Part shown: piece by piece, positions 7,609-14,993 of the stretch
How positions within the stretch are numbered: position 1 is the stretch's first letter
Layout of the letters: every line of letters begins with the position of its first letter
Source of the DNA: a virus
Strand: one strand, 5' to 3'
IMG/VR virus record: IMGVR_UViG_3300042465_007409
Span: 1-20,147 of that record
DNA: 20,147 nt
Translations under genes and position numbers: made by a program
The notes under the pieces: generated by a model
Told to the model about the DNA's origin: nothing
The model's input: only the letters and a program-made list of their open reading frames with translations
Databases searched by the model: none

Positions 7609-8288
7609 TGATTCACCAAAAACTTATTTCCTGGGCTTTGAAATTTAATATTGTGTTCATCAAAACCCATGTTTCTCAATACCTGTTCTTTTGATTCTCC
7701 ATCCGCTAATCCCATTGTAATTACTGGTTCTCCACCATGAATTGATATACCAGGCCAAACACAATAAGCATTTCCTAAAAAAGCCATACGAACACCAGTA
7801 TTCTCGTTTATCATTTTCATGAATATCTTTAACAAAACTTCATGATCAAATGCAATATTTGCTTGTCGTTCTAATTCTTCACTTGCCTCAATCCAAGCAT
7901 ATATAAATTCATAAGATTTTGGTGTTTGATTTAAGTAAATTGGTGATGCTTTTGGCATACCAATAGTTGGATCTTCCTTTGTAGGAACTTTAGGAAATGC
8001 CATAGCTAAATCAACTTTATCGTGAAACTCATCAAAAACTTCAAGAGGTTTATGTACAATTGAATCTACATCTAACCAAACAAGTGGTGTTCTTAATTCA
8101 TTCATCATCTCAAGAATAAATCTCGGTTTTGATAAACAATTAGAGCGATAATTTCCCTTTGATGGTTTATGTCTAATAAAGTTTGGTATGGAATGTTCCT
8201 CAAGATTTTTTTTCAATCTTGTGGCGTGATCGCTATAATAAGTACGACCATCTACGTCAGCATAAAAAGAAATCACAGGTGTCTTCAT
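7605..8288 (-). CDS. DxD nucleotide-sugar transferase-like protein, paralogue A
   Basis: 227 aa. The order of motifs matches paralogue B: VISFYADVDG (5-14), YYSDHA (17-22), GNYRSNCLSKPRFI (45-58), WLDVDS (71-76), MPKASPIY, FDHEVLL and EPVITMGLADGESK. WLDVDS is the predicted metal and nucleotide-sugar DxD; FDHE probably supplies a further catalytic or structural acid. A TATAAATA late-promoter-like octamer ends 7 bases before the ATG, and no good Shine-Dalgarno sequence is visible. The pair looks like an old tandem duplication. Soluble, cytoplasmic. Function as a glycosyltransferase is inferred from the DxD strand and the neighbourhood. Confidence 0.62.
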   Translation of the reverse strand: MKTPVISFYADVDGRTYYSDHATRLKKNLEEHSIPNFIRHKPSKGNYRSNCLSKPRFILEMMNELRTPLVWLDVDSIVHKPLEVFDEFHDKVDLAMAFPKVPTKEDPTIGMPKASPIYLNQTPKSYEFIYAWIEASEELERQANIAFDHEVLLKIFMKMINENTGVRMAFLGNAYCVWPGISIHGGEPVITMGLADGESKEQVLRNMGFDEHNIKFQSPGNKFLVNQ

Positions 8289-8295
8289 GGTCTAG

Positions 8296-8303
8296 TATTT
8301 ATA
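8296..8303 (-). promoter_or_regulatory. T4 late-promoter-like octamer TATAAATA
   Basis: An exact TATAAATA, the T4 late -10 element read by gp55, followed by CTA. It overlaps the stop of the GT10-like gene and ends 7 bases before the ATG of paralogue A, so transcripts would have almost no leader. The same octamer also turns up by chance inside AT-rich coding sequence (for example at 42-49), so position is the main support. Confidence 0.3.
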
Positions 8304-9141
8304 ATTGTTTTATCATGTGATAAAGAATGTCATCTGCATTCTCTAATTTTTTCACACGTTCAAAATTATGTTTAATTGCATCCATCTTACTATAATATAA
8401 TTCTTCTGTTAATTGGGATGGATCAAATGATGAATCAAGTGTAATGATTCCTTCTGAATTGAAATAATTACCGACATCAGGTGTACCCCAATATACAGGT
8501 ATTGTTCCAGTTGCAAAACAGTCTGTTAATTTTTCTGTAAAGTAAGTTGGATACTTATCATTTTCAATAACAATTGAAAACATATATGGATTCAAGGCAC
8601 GACTTTTATCTCCCCAAGGTCGTTTCTCATATCCAAATCTTTGTGATCCTAATACACCACCATATAAATCAACTTTATCTTTCCATTTGTCTGCCAAAGC
8701 ATGACGAACTTGATGACCTATTGTTGCTTGTTTTGGTGATGCTATTAGAGATACTAATTTATTCTTTTCAAATATTTGTTGATCTTCTATCCAAGGAAGG
8801 TTACTTCCAGCAAACGAGAAATGTAATTTTTTATTTTTGCTGCAAAATGTCCTATCAGAAAAATAAACAGCATCATAGCTGTCACAAATCCGTTCAAGAT
8901 GTTTTTCAAATAAATCTTTAGGAAAATTAAATTCATAAAATATCGCCCTTGATTCACAAATCCATGCTATCTTTTTTTCGTTAGGCTTCTTTACGTAATT
9001 TATTCCATGTGAAATAGCTGCATCTATAAAAACCTTGATATTGCTATCTTCTTTCGTCCATGAAAATAATTTAGGTTTCTTGTCAGAACAGGAAGACTGA
9101 TCTGTATTAAACGGTGCTCCAATTGCTTGCATTATATCCAT
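8299..9141 (-). CDS. GT10 fucosyltransferase-like glycosyltransferase
   Basis: 280 aa. The C-terminal half carries the family-10 signature: FSIVIENDKYPTYFTEKL (188-205) followed by DCFATGTIPVYWGTPDVGNYF (207-227). In alpha-1,3-fucosyltransferases the matching FxxxxENxxxxxYxTEKL segment binds the GDP-sugar. A preceding LVSLIASPKQ (129-138) and HQVRHALADKW (143-153) match the usual start of the C-terminal domain. The N-terminal domain includes ICESRAIF (61-68). Known members transfer fucose or, in some bacteria, other deoxysugars, which fits a cassette that also makes a deoxysugar. It is the first sugar gene after regA. Both the ATG at 9141 and an in-frame ATG three codons on are possible starts. 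Confidence 0.78.
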   Translation of the reverse strand: MDIMQAIGAPFNTDQSSCSDKKPKLFSWTKEDSNIKVFIDAAISHGINYVKKPNEKKIAWICESRAIFYEFNFPKDLFEKHLERICDSYDAVYFSDRTFCSKNKKLHFSFAGSNLPWIEDQQIFEKNKLVSLIASPKQATIGHQVRHALADKWKDKVDLYGGVLGSQRFGYEKRPWGDKSRALNPYMFSIVIENDKYPTYFTEKLTDCFATGTIPVYWGTPDVGNYFNSEGIITLDSSFDPSQLTEELYYSKMDAIKHNFERVKKLENADDILYHMIKQL

Positions 9142-9153
9142 ATTAAAAATAAC

Positions 9154-9561
9154 TCACTTTCCTATATGGTATTTAGGAACGAGTTGCCAGTTAACTTTGT
9201 CTTTATGTGATACTATTTTAATTCTTGCTAAAGAAAGTTGTGGTGTGCTATATTCTTCAGGATCAACTGCATCACATAAACCCCACTCAATCAATAATTT
9301 TACAATAGTATTTCTTCTACCAATATCATCATCAGAAATATCACTCTCTAGATTATCAAGTATAAACATTTCTTTAAAATGCATTATTGCATAACGACCT
9401 CGCTTGTGCAGAATATGACAAGATTGAAATAGTTTATTTTCCTTTTTTGAGGATACCCCAATTCTTGTGAGGGTTTCCTTGATTTTTAAAAAGTCTTCTT
9501 TTGATTTTAGGGTCACTTCAACACCCAATCCATCAAAAATATCATCATTATTTTCTTCCAT
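9154..9561 (-). CDS. regA: RegA translational repressor
   Basis: 135 aa from the chosen ATG. T4 RegA (122 aa) is matched closely: EVTLKSKEDFLKIKETLTR near residues 15-33, then YAIMHFKEMF and a C-terminal WQLVPKYHIGK. RegA binds the start regions of early phage mRNAs and blocks ribosome loading. A TTG four codons further upstream would extend the frame, but GGAG at 9568-9571 lies 6 bases before the ATG at 9561, which decides the start. The N-terminus has about a dozen residues beyond T4's, rich in Glu, Asp and Asn. It follows gene 62 with a 30-base gap, as in T4 (45-44-62-regA). Confidence 0.95.
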   Translation of the reverse strand: MEENNDDIFDGLGVEVTLKSKEDFLKIKETLTRIGVSSKKENKLFQSCHILHKRGRYAIMHFKEMFILDNLESDISDDDIGRRNTIVKLLIEWGLCDAVDPEEYSTPQLSLARIKIVSHKDKVNWQLVPKYHIGK

Positions 9562-9567
9562 TAAATA

Positions 9568-9571
9568 CTCC
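9568..9571 (-). promoter_or_regulatory. Ribosome binding site of regA
   Basis: GGAG six bases upstream of the ATG at 9561. It favours this start over the in-frame TTG at 9573, which would overlap the GGAG itself. Confidence 0.7.
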
Positions 9572-9583
9572 AAAAATATTAAA

Positions 9584-9591
9584 TATTTATA
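9584..9591 (-). promoter_or_regulatory. T4 late-promoter-like octamer TATAAATA upstream of regA
   Basis: Exact TATAAATA in the 30-base gap between genes 62 and regA, ending 22 bases before the regA ATG. This spacing would leave a leader that contains the GGAG. A late promoter for regA and the sugar cassette is possible, but the surrounding sequence is nearly all A and T. Confidence 0.35.
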
Positions 9592-9981
9592 TTATTTAAT
9601 ATTTCCACCAGTATTTAATGCCTTCTTTAGATGATTTATTTGCTCTTTTGTTAGAATTTTGGAGGCTTCTACTGCCTTTTTATCCGAATATCCGTAATAT
9701 TGCTTAATAATTGAAATATCATCAGAATCAGTGGTCTTTTCTTTATGCCACTTGCTAAATCGTTTCTTTTTTCGAATATTCAGAAGATAATAATCATATT
9801 GCATCTTTTTACTAATATTATTATAAAAATTCATCATATTTGCCTCAAAAAGAGTATCTGGAAAATATGATAAGGATTTATTAATAATATAAGGAACGTA
9901 AACCCTCTCGCAACCAGGATCTACGTTCATTAGATTTTTCTTATTATCATTGATGCTGTTGAGAAAATCAAAGATTTCCAT
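9592..9981 (-). CDS. 62: Clamp loader small subunit gp62
   Basis: 129 aa, shorter than T4 gp62 (187 aa) and in the shorter size class expected of marine T4-like phages. Placement between gene 44 and regA and the TAATG overlap with gene 44 identify it more than sequence does. Visible elements are IFDFLNSIND at the N-terminus, YVPYIINKSLSYFPDTLFEANMM-like residues at 28-50 (partial T4 similarity), FSKWHK, and YYGYSDKKA. It joins four gp44 subunits to open and load the gp45 clamp, acting as the non-ATPase subunit. The lysine-rich C-terminus ends in GGNIK. Confidence 0.85.
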   Translation of the reverse strand: MEIFDFLNSINDNKKNLMNVDPGCERVYVPYIINKSLSYFPDTLFEANMMNFYNNISKKMQYDYYLLNIRKKKRFSKWHKEKTTDSDDISIIKQYYGYSDKKAVEASKILTKEQINHLKKALNTGGNIK

Positions 9982-10925
9982 TAGATAAACTCACATGTCA
10001 TCATAAGTTCTACCACACAAGCCACCATATTGATCTCCTGATCGCTCACAAATGCAGCCTTGTACTGATACTCCCCAAGAACAATAATGGCTCCAGGAAT
10101 GCTCATAGGGGCTAGATATGCATTTAGATTATCATAAATCTTTCTAAAAATATCAGTTTCTGACAAATGCACATTTGTTGCCACCCACTTTCGAACATTT
10201 GCGAAGTCCTTATTTTTCATAAATGAAATTAGATTCTTGATTTCATTATCAGCAATATTAATAAGAATACCTTCATCAATCTTACCAGAGACAGAATATC
10301 GCTGAAGTTCGTTTAGAATTCTACGAAAATCTGGGTAATGTTTCATGATAAGCTTGGCCAAAGCCTTTTTATCACAAATAACATTCTCATTTTTAAGAAT
10401 ATATTCACATCGTTCCAAAATTCCAGCACAGATAGAAGGACGTTCCTCGTTAGAGATTGTAAAATCGATACAAGTACATCGTGAATGAATTGGTTCAATG
10501 ATTCGTGACTTGTAGTTACAAGTCAAAATAAAACGACAATTACTTGAAAATTCTTCAATGGCTCCACGAAGTGCTGGTTGAATACTCTGTGCGTTTGAAT
10601 AATCAAACTCATCAAGAATAACAACCTTTTTTGAATTTTCAGAAAATGAAACTGTGCTTGCAAATTGTCGAATCTTTGTTCGAAGTGTATCGATGTTTCC
10701 ATCTTCAGAACAATTAATAAGAATCCAATCAGCATTCAATTGATTACAAAGTGCCTTGGCAACAGTTGTTTTTCCTGTACCAGCAGTACCAGAAAATAGA
10801 AGATTTTGCGGTTCTCCTTTAGCAACCATGTCCTTGAAGGTCTTCTTCAAGGACGATGGGAGAATACATTGATCAATGGTTTGTGGTCGATATTTTTCGA
10901 CCCAAAGAAATTCAGTATTATTCAT
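9981..10925 (-). CDS. 44: Clamp loader ATPase subunit gp44
   Basis: 314 aa (T4: 319). AAA+ ATPase that with gp62 loads the gp45 clamp. Motifs: EKYRPQTIDQCILP (10-23), Walker A GTAGTGKT (46-53), Walker B-type DEFD (105-108), the sensor/trans-acting region with SRC (148-150, the arginine finger), and FPDFRR-like residues (YPDFRR) in the lid domain. An in-frame ATG 12 codons upstream would give an N-terminal extension, but that extension lies wholly inside gp45's coding end. The ATG at 10925, one base after gp45's stop, gives the expected T4-like N-terminus. GC content is visibly higher than in genes 46 and 47. Confidence 0.97.
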   Translation of the reverse strand: MNNTEFLWVEKYRPQTIDQCILPSSLKKTFKDMVAKGEPQNLLFSGTAGTGKTTVAKALCNQLNADWILINCSEDGNIDTLRTKIRQFASTVSFSENSKKVVILDEFDYSNAQSIQPALRGAIEEFSSNCRFILTCNYKSRIIEPIHSRCTCIDFTISNEERPSICAGILERCEYILKNENVICDKKALAKLIMKHYPDFRRILNELQRYSVSGKIDEGILINIADNEIKNLISFMKNKDFANVRKWVATNVHLSETDIFRKIYDNLNAYLAPMSIPGAIIVLGEYQYKAAFVSDQEINMVACVVELMMTCEFI

Positions 10926-10926
10926 A

Positions 10927-11613
10927 TTATGCAGTATACCGTGAGTTAGGTTCCATTGCAAACCAATAAGAGAGATTCAGATTTTCATTATCAAATTGAA
11001 CTGCTACGTTCTTGGCAAATGAAATCTCATAATCTCCAGCCAAAAGACGAATATTTTCCATCTTAAAATTAAGTTCAAATTCAGCACCATCAGCATTACC
11101 TTCAAGTTCTACCTTGTAGCTATTACTTGTTGGATCCTTAAGATCACAGATGATTGCGTAGATAATACTACCATCGCTCTGGAATGAAAGATCTGGAAGC
11201 TGTAGAACTGATGAAATTCGCTGAAGTTCATTAAACATACCTTCTTCGATACGAGTCTTTACCGTAACTGGCGGCATATTTACTGACTTCGTTGGATATG
11301 TGAGAAGACGAGGTTCCGAATAATAATAATTTACAACTGAATTATTTGGTCCAATGATCTTTACACTCTTTTCACCAAATTCAAATTGAGGGTTGCTGAA
11401 AAGACTCACGACTCCAAGGAATTTGTTAAGATCCCAGATACCAAATTCGACATCAAAAGTCTCTTCGATAACTGCCTCTCCCATACCACTCTTGGATGGT
11501 GTGATTGTCTTGATTACATTCCCAGGCTTTACAAGAATATTTGAATTCATATTTGCAAAGTTCTTGAGAATAGAAAGTGTTGTTTTACTGATTGTAATTG
11601 CTGTAGATGTCAT
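10927..11613 (-). CDS. 45: Sliding clamp gp45
   Basis: 228 aa, exactly the length of T4 gp45. The opening SKTTLSILKNFANMNSNIL matches T4's LSKDTTALLKNFATINSGIM region, and DLNKFLGVVSLF matches DLNGFLGILSL. The C-terminus YWFAMEPNSRYTA corresponds to T4's last strand. It is a homotrimeric ring that tethers the DNA polymerase and, with gp55 and gp33, activates late transcription. Seven residues longer at the N-terminus than T4, balanced by small internal losses. It precedes gene 44 with a single base between stop and ATG. Confidence 0.96.
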   Translation of the reverse strand: MTSTAITISKTTLSILKNFANMNSNILVKPGNVIKTITPSKSGMGEAVIEETFDVEFGIWDLNKFLGVVSLFSNPQFEFGEKSVKIIGPNNSVVNYYYSEPRLLTYPTKSVNMPPVTVKTRIEEGMFNELQRISSVLQLPDLSFQSDGSIIYAIICDLKDPTSNSYKVELEGNADGAEFELNFKMENIRLLAGDYEISFAKNVAVQFDNENLNLSYWFAMEPNSRYTA

Positions 11614-11633
11614 ATGTACTCATTATAATTAGT

Positions 11634-11816
11634 TTATTCAAAGTCGTCAAGGTCATCTTCATCAAGATGTTCTAAATTACCGTCAACATAACTTCGAAGT
11701 TTATTCTTAAAATCATTACGTTCTGAAGAACGCTCTTTATCTTTGATGCGACGATCAATATTTTTCATTGTTTGCTTGTGAACGCCCTTACCATTACGAT
11801 CTGTATTTTTCGACAT
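11634..11816 (-). CDS. Small highly charged protein of unknown function
   Basis: 60 aa. The ATG at 11816 is chosen because AGGAG (11822-11826) sits 5 bases upstream; an upstream in-frame ATG would run back into the preceding gene without a ribosome site. N-terminal two thirds are basic (KGVHKQTMKNIDRRIKDKERSS), C-terminal third is acidic (HLDEDDLDDFE). No domain recognised. The position between genes 46 and 45 is where T4 encodes RpbA, the RNA polymerase-binding protein, but sequence gives no support for homology. A small nucleic-acid- or polymerase-binding protein is speculation. Confidence 0.65.
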   Translation of the reverse strand: MSKNTDRNGKGVHKQTMKNIDRRIKDKERSSERNDFKNKLRSYVDGNLEHLDEDDLDDFE

Positions 11817-11821
11817 GTTTT

Positions 11822-11826
11822 CTCCT
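11822..11826 (-). promoter_or_regulatory. Ribosome binding site AGGAG
   Basis: AGGAG overlapping the TAG stop of the 107-residue gene, 5 bases before the ATG at 11816. It decides the start of the small charged protein. Confidence 0.7.
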
Positions 11827-12148
11827 AAAATTCTACCCAATGAAGTCCATTGATATCGCGGACTCTAGTATATACGATACCAGTTGCGAGATCAAGCCAT
11901 CTATCTCCTTCGTTAGTTTCAGATGGTTCAACTTCAGCTCTAAAAAATCTAGATGCTACTTCTAATTCTTTCCAATTTGTAGTGTTATTTAATGGTATTA
12001 TATTTTTAGTTGGTTTTACGGCAACATATTTCTTGCCAAGATATTCTACAACATCACCAGTATTATATACACTATAATAACCATCAGGATCATATTTCCT
12101 GTATTTTCCTCTAAAATTTAGTTCTTGTGGTGTTTCTTCTATAAACAT
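11825..12148 (-). CDS. Small two-module protein resembling chitin-binding-like/phage structural beta modules
   Basis: 107 aa. Residues 14-62 follow a pattern seen in CBM5/12-like carbohydrate-binding folds and phage fibre modules: GKYRKYDP, then YNTGDVVEYLGKKYVAV (28-44), and NNTTNWKEL (54-62). Residues 69-107 carry GDRWLDLATGIVYTR and end in HWVEF, a motif common in phage structural repeats. No signal peptide. It starts one base after gp46's stop, so it is co-expressed with replication genes, which is unexpected for a virion protein. It may be a minor virion or attachment component, or the resemblance may be superficial. Real gene likely; function unproven. Confidence 0.6.
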   Translation of the reverse strand: MFIEETPQELNFRGKYRKYDPDGYYSVYNTGDVVEYLGKKYVAVKPTKNIIPLNNTTNWKELEVASRFFRAEVEPSETNEGDRWLDLATGIVYTRVRDINGLHWVEF

Positions 12149-12149
12149 C

Positions 12150-13859
12150 TCAGATCATCTTACTGAAATTATTTTTCTTTTCAAAGTGAATGACATGGTT
12201 GAATTTATCCACTATTTGATCGGCTTTATGACTGATTACAAACACGTTTGAATTTACACCTAATGTATTTAGTAATTTCATTACTTCATCTGTTCCAACT
12301 GAATCCAGTGATGAATCAAAAACCTCATCCAAGATAAGCAAATTGCAATTAACACTATTTTTTAGTTTAGCAATTTCCCTCCATGCCAATAGAAGAGATA
12401 GATCAATACGCATCTTTTCTCCCTCACTAAAATTCATGTAAGAAAACTCATCTCGATTTCGACTTTTAATAACTTCTTGAAAATTTTCATCTAGATAAAA
12501 TTGGACAAAGAAATCCATAGATTTTAAATACTTATTGATATTTTTATTCATAGATGGAAGATAATGCTTGATGATCTTAGCCTTTACTCCACTATCCTTT
12601 AGAATATCTGATATTTGTTCAAGTTGAATATATTCTTCCTTCTTTGATTCCTTTTCTTCTTCAAATATTTTCAATTGAATATTATATTCATTCAATTTGT
12701 CTTTTTCTTTTACAATATCGGTTTGATTTGTTTCTGTCTTCTTCAACTTAGATTTAGCATGTTCAATTGTCATATTAATGATAGCAATCTGATTCTTTAA
12801 ATCTTTGATTTTATCATCAATGTTATTATTTGATTTAAGTTTTTCTTTGATGGAAGAGATGCTTGACGTTATCGTTTCGATTTGACTTTCGAACGTCTTG
12901 TTAGCTTCCTCGAACTGCTTAATATTTTTTTCGATCTCTTCGAGGTTAGTTTTTTTCGTTTCCTCTGTAATTTTGCCTTTACATTTCGAACAATTTTCTT
13001 CTTTCTCATAAAATTGTTTTTCCTCTATGGCATTTGCCATCTTAAGAGAGATCTGAGCAGTAAACCTCTGAAATTTAACTAAATCTTTTTCTAGAGTAAT
13101 TAAATCTTGTTCATCAATCTTTATCTTATTATTATGATATTCTGATATAGTACTATTTAGAGTATCAATGGTGGATTGGTTACTTTGAATGGTGTTATTC
13201 AATTCTTCGATTTCATCCTCTGACAATCCTACTGTTTTATTAATAATAATTTTTTGATAATCAATCTTTTGTTTTTGATTTTCAATCTTATTACTTAGTT
13301 CTCTAAGATTTTCTTTACTTTGTAATATCTTACCCTTCAATAATGTATTCATATTTGTAAATACATTAATATCTAAAATATTTTCAATAACGGATCTACG
13401 ATCAGCCGCTGTCAATTGCATGAATGGAATGAAGGATGAACTACCAAGAATTACTACTTGAGTAAATGTCTTGTAGTTCATTTTAATAATTTGCTGTTCA
13501 AGTAAGTCTTGGTAATCTGATGTTTTTGCATCCTGATTAATTAATTTACCATTTTTAATTATCTCAAATAATTTTGGACCAAGACCACGACGAATTACAT
13601 ATTCGTCAGATCCAATTGAAAAATACAATTCAACTAAACATTCTTTCGTGTTGATTGAATTCTGAAGCTGTGGAATATTAATTTTTCTAAATGGTTTACC
13701 AAACAAAGCAAAGGTAATCGAATCCAATAATGCAAATGATTTACCACTTCCATTTTTTCCACACACCAAAGTTGTTGGAGATTTTAACAAATCAAGTTCG
13801 GTAAACTTATTACCGAATGATCCAAAATTTTTAAACTTTATCTTCTTGAAGATGATCAT
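12150..13859 (-). CDS. 46: Recombination nuclease ATPase subunit gp46 (Rad50/SbcC-like)
   Basis: 569 aa (T4: 560). An SMC-like ATPase: Walker A GKNGSGKS (34-41), a QVVILGSSSF segment (134-143) as Q-loop region, two long Lys/Glu-rich coiled-coil arms around a zinc hook C290-S-K-C293, an ABC signature near 470-490 (MNFSEGEKMRIDLSLLL) and Walker B NLLILDEVFD, then a FVISHK switch His. Together with gp47 it resects DNA ends for recombination-dependent replication. The ATG at 13859 lies inside the end of a 41-residue frame that spans the gap after gp47. AT-rich (one 60-base stretch counted at 18% GC). Confidence 0.96.
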   Translation of the reverse strand: MIIFKKIKFKNFGSFGNKFTELDLLKSPTTLVCGKNGSGKSFALLDSITFALFGKPFRKINIPQLQNSINTKECLVELYFSIGSDEYVIRRGLGPKLFEIIKNGKLINQDAKTSDYQDLLEQQIIKMNYKTFTQVVILGSSSFIPFMQLTAADRRSVIENILDINVFTNMNTLLKGKILQSKENLRELSNKIENQKQKIDYQKIIINKTVGLSEDEIEELNNTIQSNQSTIDTLNSTISEYHNNKIKIDEQDLITLEKDLVKFQRFTAQISLKMANAIEEKQFYEKEENCSKCKGKITEETKKTNLEEIEKNIKQFEEANKTFESQIETITSSISSIKEKLKSNNNIDDKIKDLKNQIAIINMTIEHAKSKLKKTETNQTDIVKEKDKLNEYNIQLKIFEEEKESKKEEYIQLEQISDILKDSGVKAKIIKHYLPSMNKNINKYLKSMDFFVQFYLDENFQEVIKSRNRDEFSYMNFSEGEKMRIDLSLLLAWREIAKLKNSVNCNLLILDEVFDSSLDSVGTDEVMKLLNTLGVNSNVFVISHKADQIVDKFNHVIHFEKKNNFSKMI

Positions 13860-13956
13860 TATCTAATACCTTCTCTGGAACAATCATTGAACGAAATACA
13901 ACTTTTTTTTCTTCGTCTTTTTCAAATAGAAATTCATCTGCTGATTTTTCAATCAT
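13831..13956 (-). CDS. Small 41-residue protein between genes 47 and 46
   Basis: A reading frame of 41 codons plus TAA. Its ATG (13956-13954) overlaps the gp47 stop as ATGA and its 3' end overlaps the first codons of gene 46. It bridges what would otherwise be the only noncoding gap (about 93 bases) in this run. The product begins MIEKSADEFLFEKDEEKK, continues VVFRSMIVPEKVLD and ends NDHLQEDKV. It is acidic, with no recognised domain. The coupling at both ends supports translation; the length and lack of a known homologue limit confidence. Confidence 0.6.
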   Translation of the reverse strand: MIEKSADEFLFEKDEEKKVVFRSMIVPEKVLDNDHLQEDKV

Positions 13957-14993
13957 AATGTCATACTCTCCATGTATAATTCTTTGATTATCATTTTTAT
14001 TCTATCTTTATTAGTAATATTTTCATTCATATCAATTTCTGAAGCTATGATACTGATTGTATCTTGAGTAATATCAACTTCAGATTCTTCATTATCATTA
14101 TTTTCAAAATCTTCTACTACGGTCAATTCTTGTAATTCACAAGTAGACAATGCATCCATTAGCATATCAAAAATTTTCGGTTTTTTCTTATTTAAGACAA
14201 TAACCTTTACATGTGTATTTCTGATTTTATTTGCATCTGGTTTTTCGAATCCATTTACATCATCATATTTAATAATGTTGAATATTTTTCTAGTATTCTC
14301 AATGAATTCTAATTCTCTGGTATCTGTATCTAAAATAGAAAAACCCTTTTTAGAATTTACATCACCAAAACTCAATTCATATTGAGTACCCAAATAATGA
14401 ATATTTTGTTTGGATTGACGTAGATGAAAATGTCCAGATAATACTTTATCGAATTTACTGAACATCTCTGAATCAGATCCAGAGGAATGACGGATGTTTG
14501 TAACTACTTCGAATCCGTTGATTTCGAAATGCCCAACAAGTATAGAAGCAGATGTAGTTTGAAGGAAATCCAAGCAATCATTTTCGTTATCATTTGTTAT
14601 CCATGGCACTATGCCAATTTTGAGTGTATCAAATTGTAATTCTGTAGGTTTATCATATAAAATAATATTCTTAGAATCACCAAACAATTCATTTATTGAA
14701 TTTATAAAATTGGTATTCTTGTAAAATGTATCATGATTACCAAGTGTAATGTGTAAATTAATATTATTGTCAGCAAAGAATCGAATAAATCTATCTTTTA
14801 CTTGATGTAATGTATTAAAATTTACATACTTACGGCGATCCATCAAATCACCCATATGAATCACATCTTTGATGTTATTTTGATGTAGATATGGGAAAAA
14901 CTGCTCTTCGAAGAATTTAAGTGACTCTTCCAAAAAGAACAGTGAATCGTTTTTATGACCAAAATGTGTATCTGATATTATTGCAATTTTCAC
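13953..14993 (-). CDS. 47: Recombination nuclease subunit gp47 (Mre11/SbcD-like)
   Basis: 346 aa (T4: 339). Calcineurin-like phosphoesterase with all metal motifs: SDTHFGH (7-13; D8, H10), GDLMDRR (48-54; D49), LGNHD (84-88; N86, H87), GHFEI (154-158) and SGHFHLRQ (186-193). It forms the nuclease of the gp46/gp47 complex. The start is GTG (14993-14991), overlapping the gp55 stop as GTGA; it gives the expected KIAIISDTH N-terminus and there is no better ATG. The acidic C-terminal region (NDNEESEVD) may contact gp46. Confidence 0.96.
   Translation of the reverse strand: MKIAIISDTHFGHKNDSLFFLEESLKFFEEQFFPYLHQNNIKDVIHMGDLMDRRKYVNFNTLHQVKDRFIRFFADNNINLHITLGNHDTFYKNTNFINSINELFGDSKNIILYDKPTELQFDTLKIGIVPWITNDNENDCLDFLQTTSASILVGHFEINGFEVVTNIRHSSGSDSEMFSKFDKVLSGHFHLRQSKQNIHYLGTQYELSFGDVNSKKGFSILDTDTRELEFIENTRKIFNIIKYDDVNGFEKPDANKIRNTHVKVIVLNKKKPKIFDMLMDALSTCELQELTVVEDFENNDNEESEVDITQDTISIIASEIDMNENITNKDRIKMIIKELYMESMTL

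Noticed and set aside
1-9141. Cassette as a DNA-hypermodification system like T4 glucosyl-hydroxymethylcytosine
   Set aside because: No dCMP hydroxymethylase, no recognisable alpha/beta-glucosyltransferase fold and no base-modifying enzyme is visible; virion or surface glycosylation fits the GT families better. Left open until the flanking sequence is known.
10926-10961. 12-codon N-terminal extension of gp44
   Set aside because: It lies wholly within the end of gene 45; the ATG at 10925 yields the T4-like N-terminus and a one-base gap.
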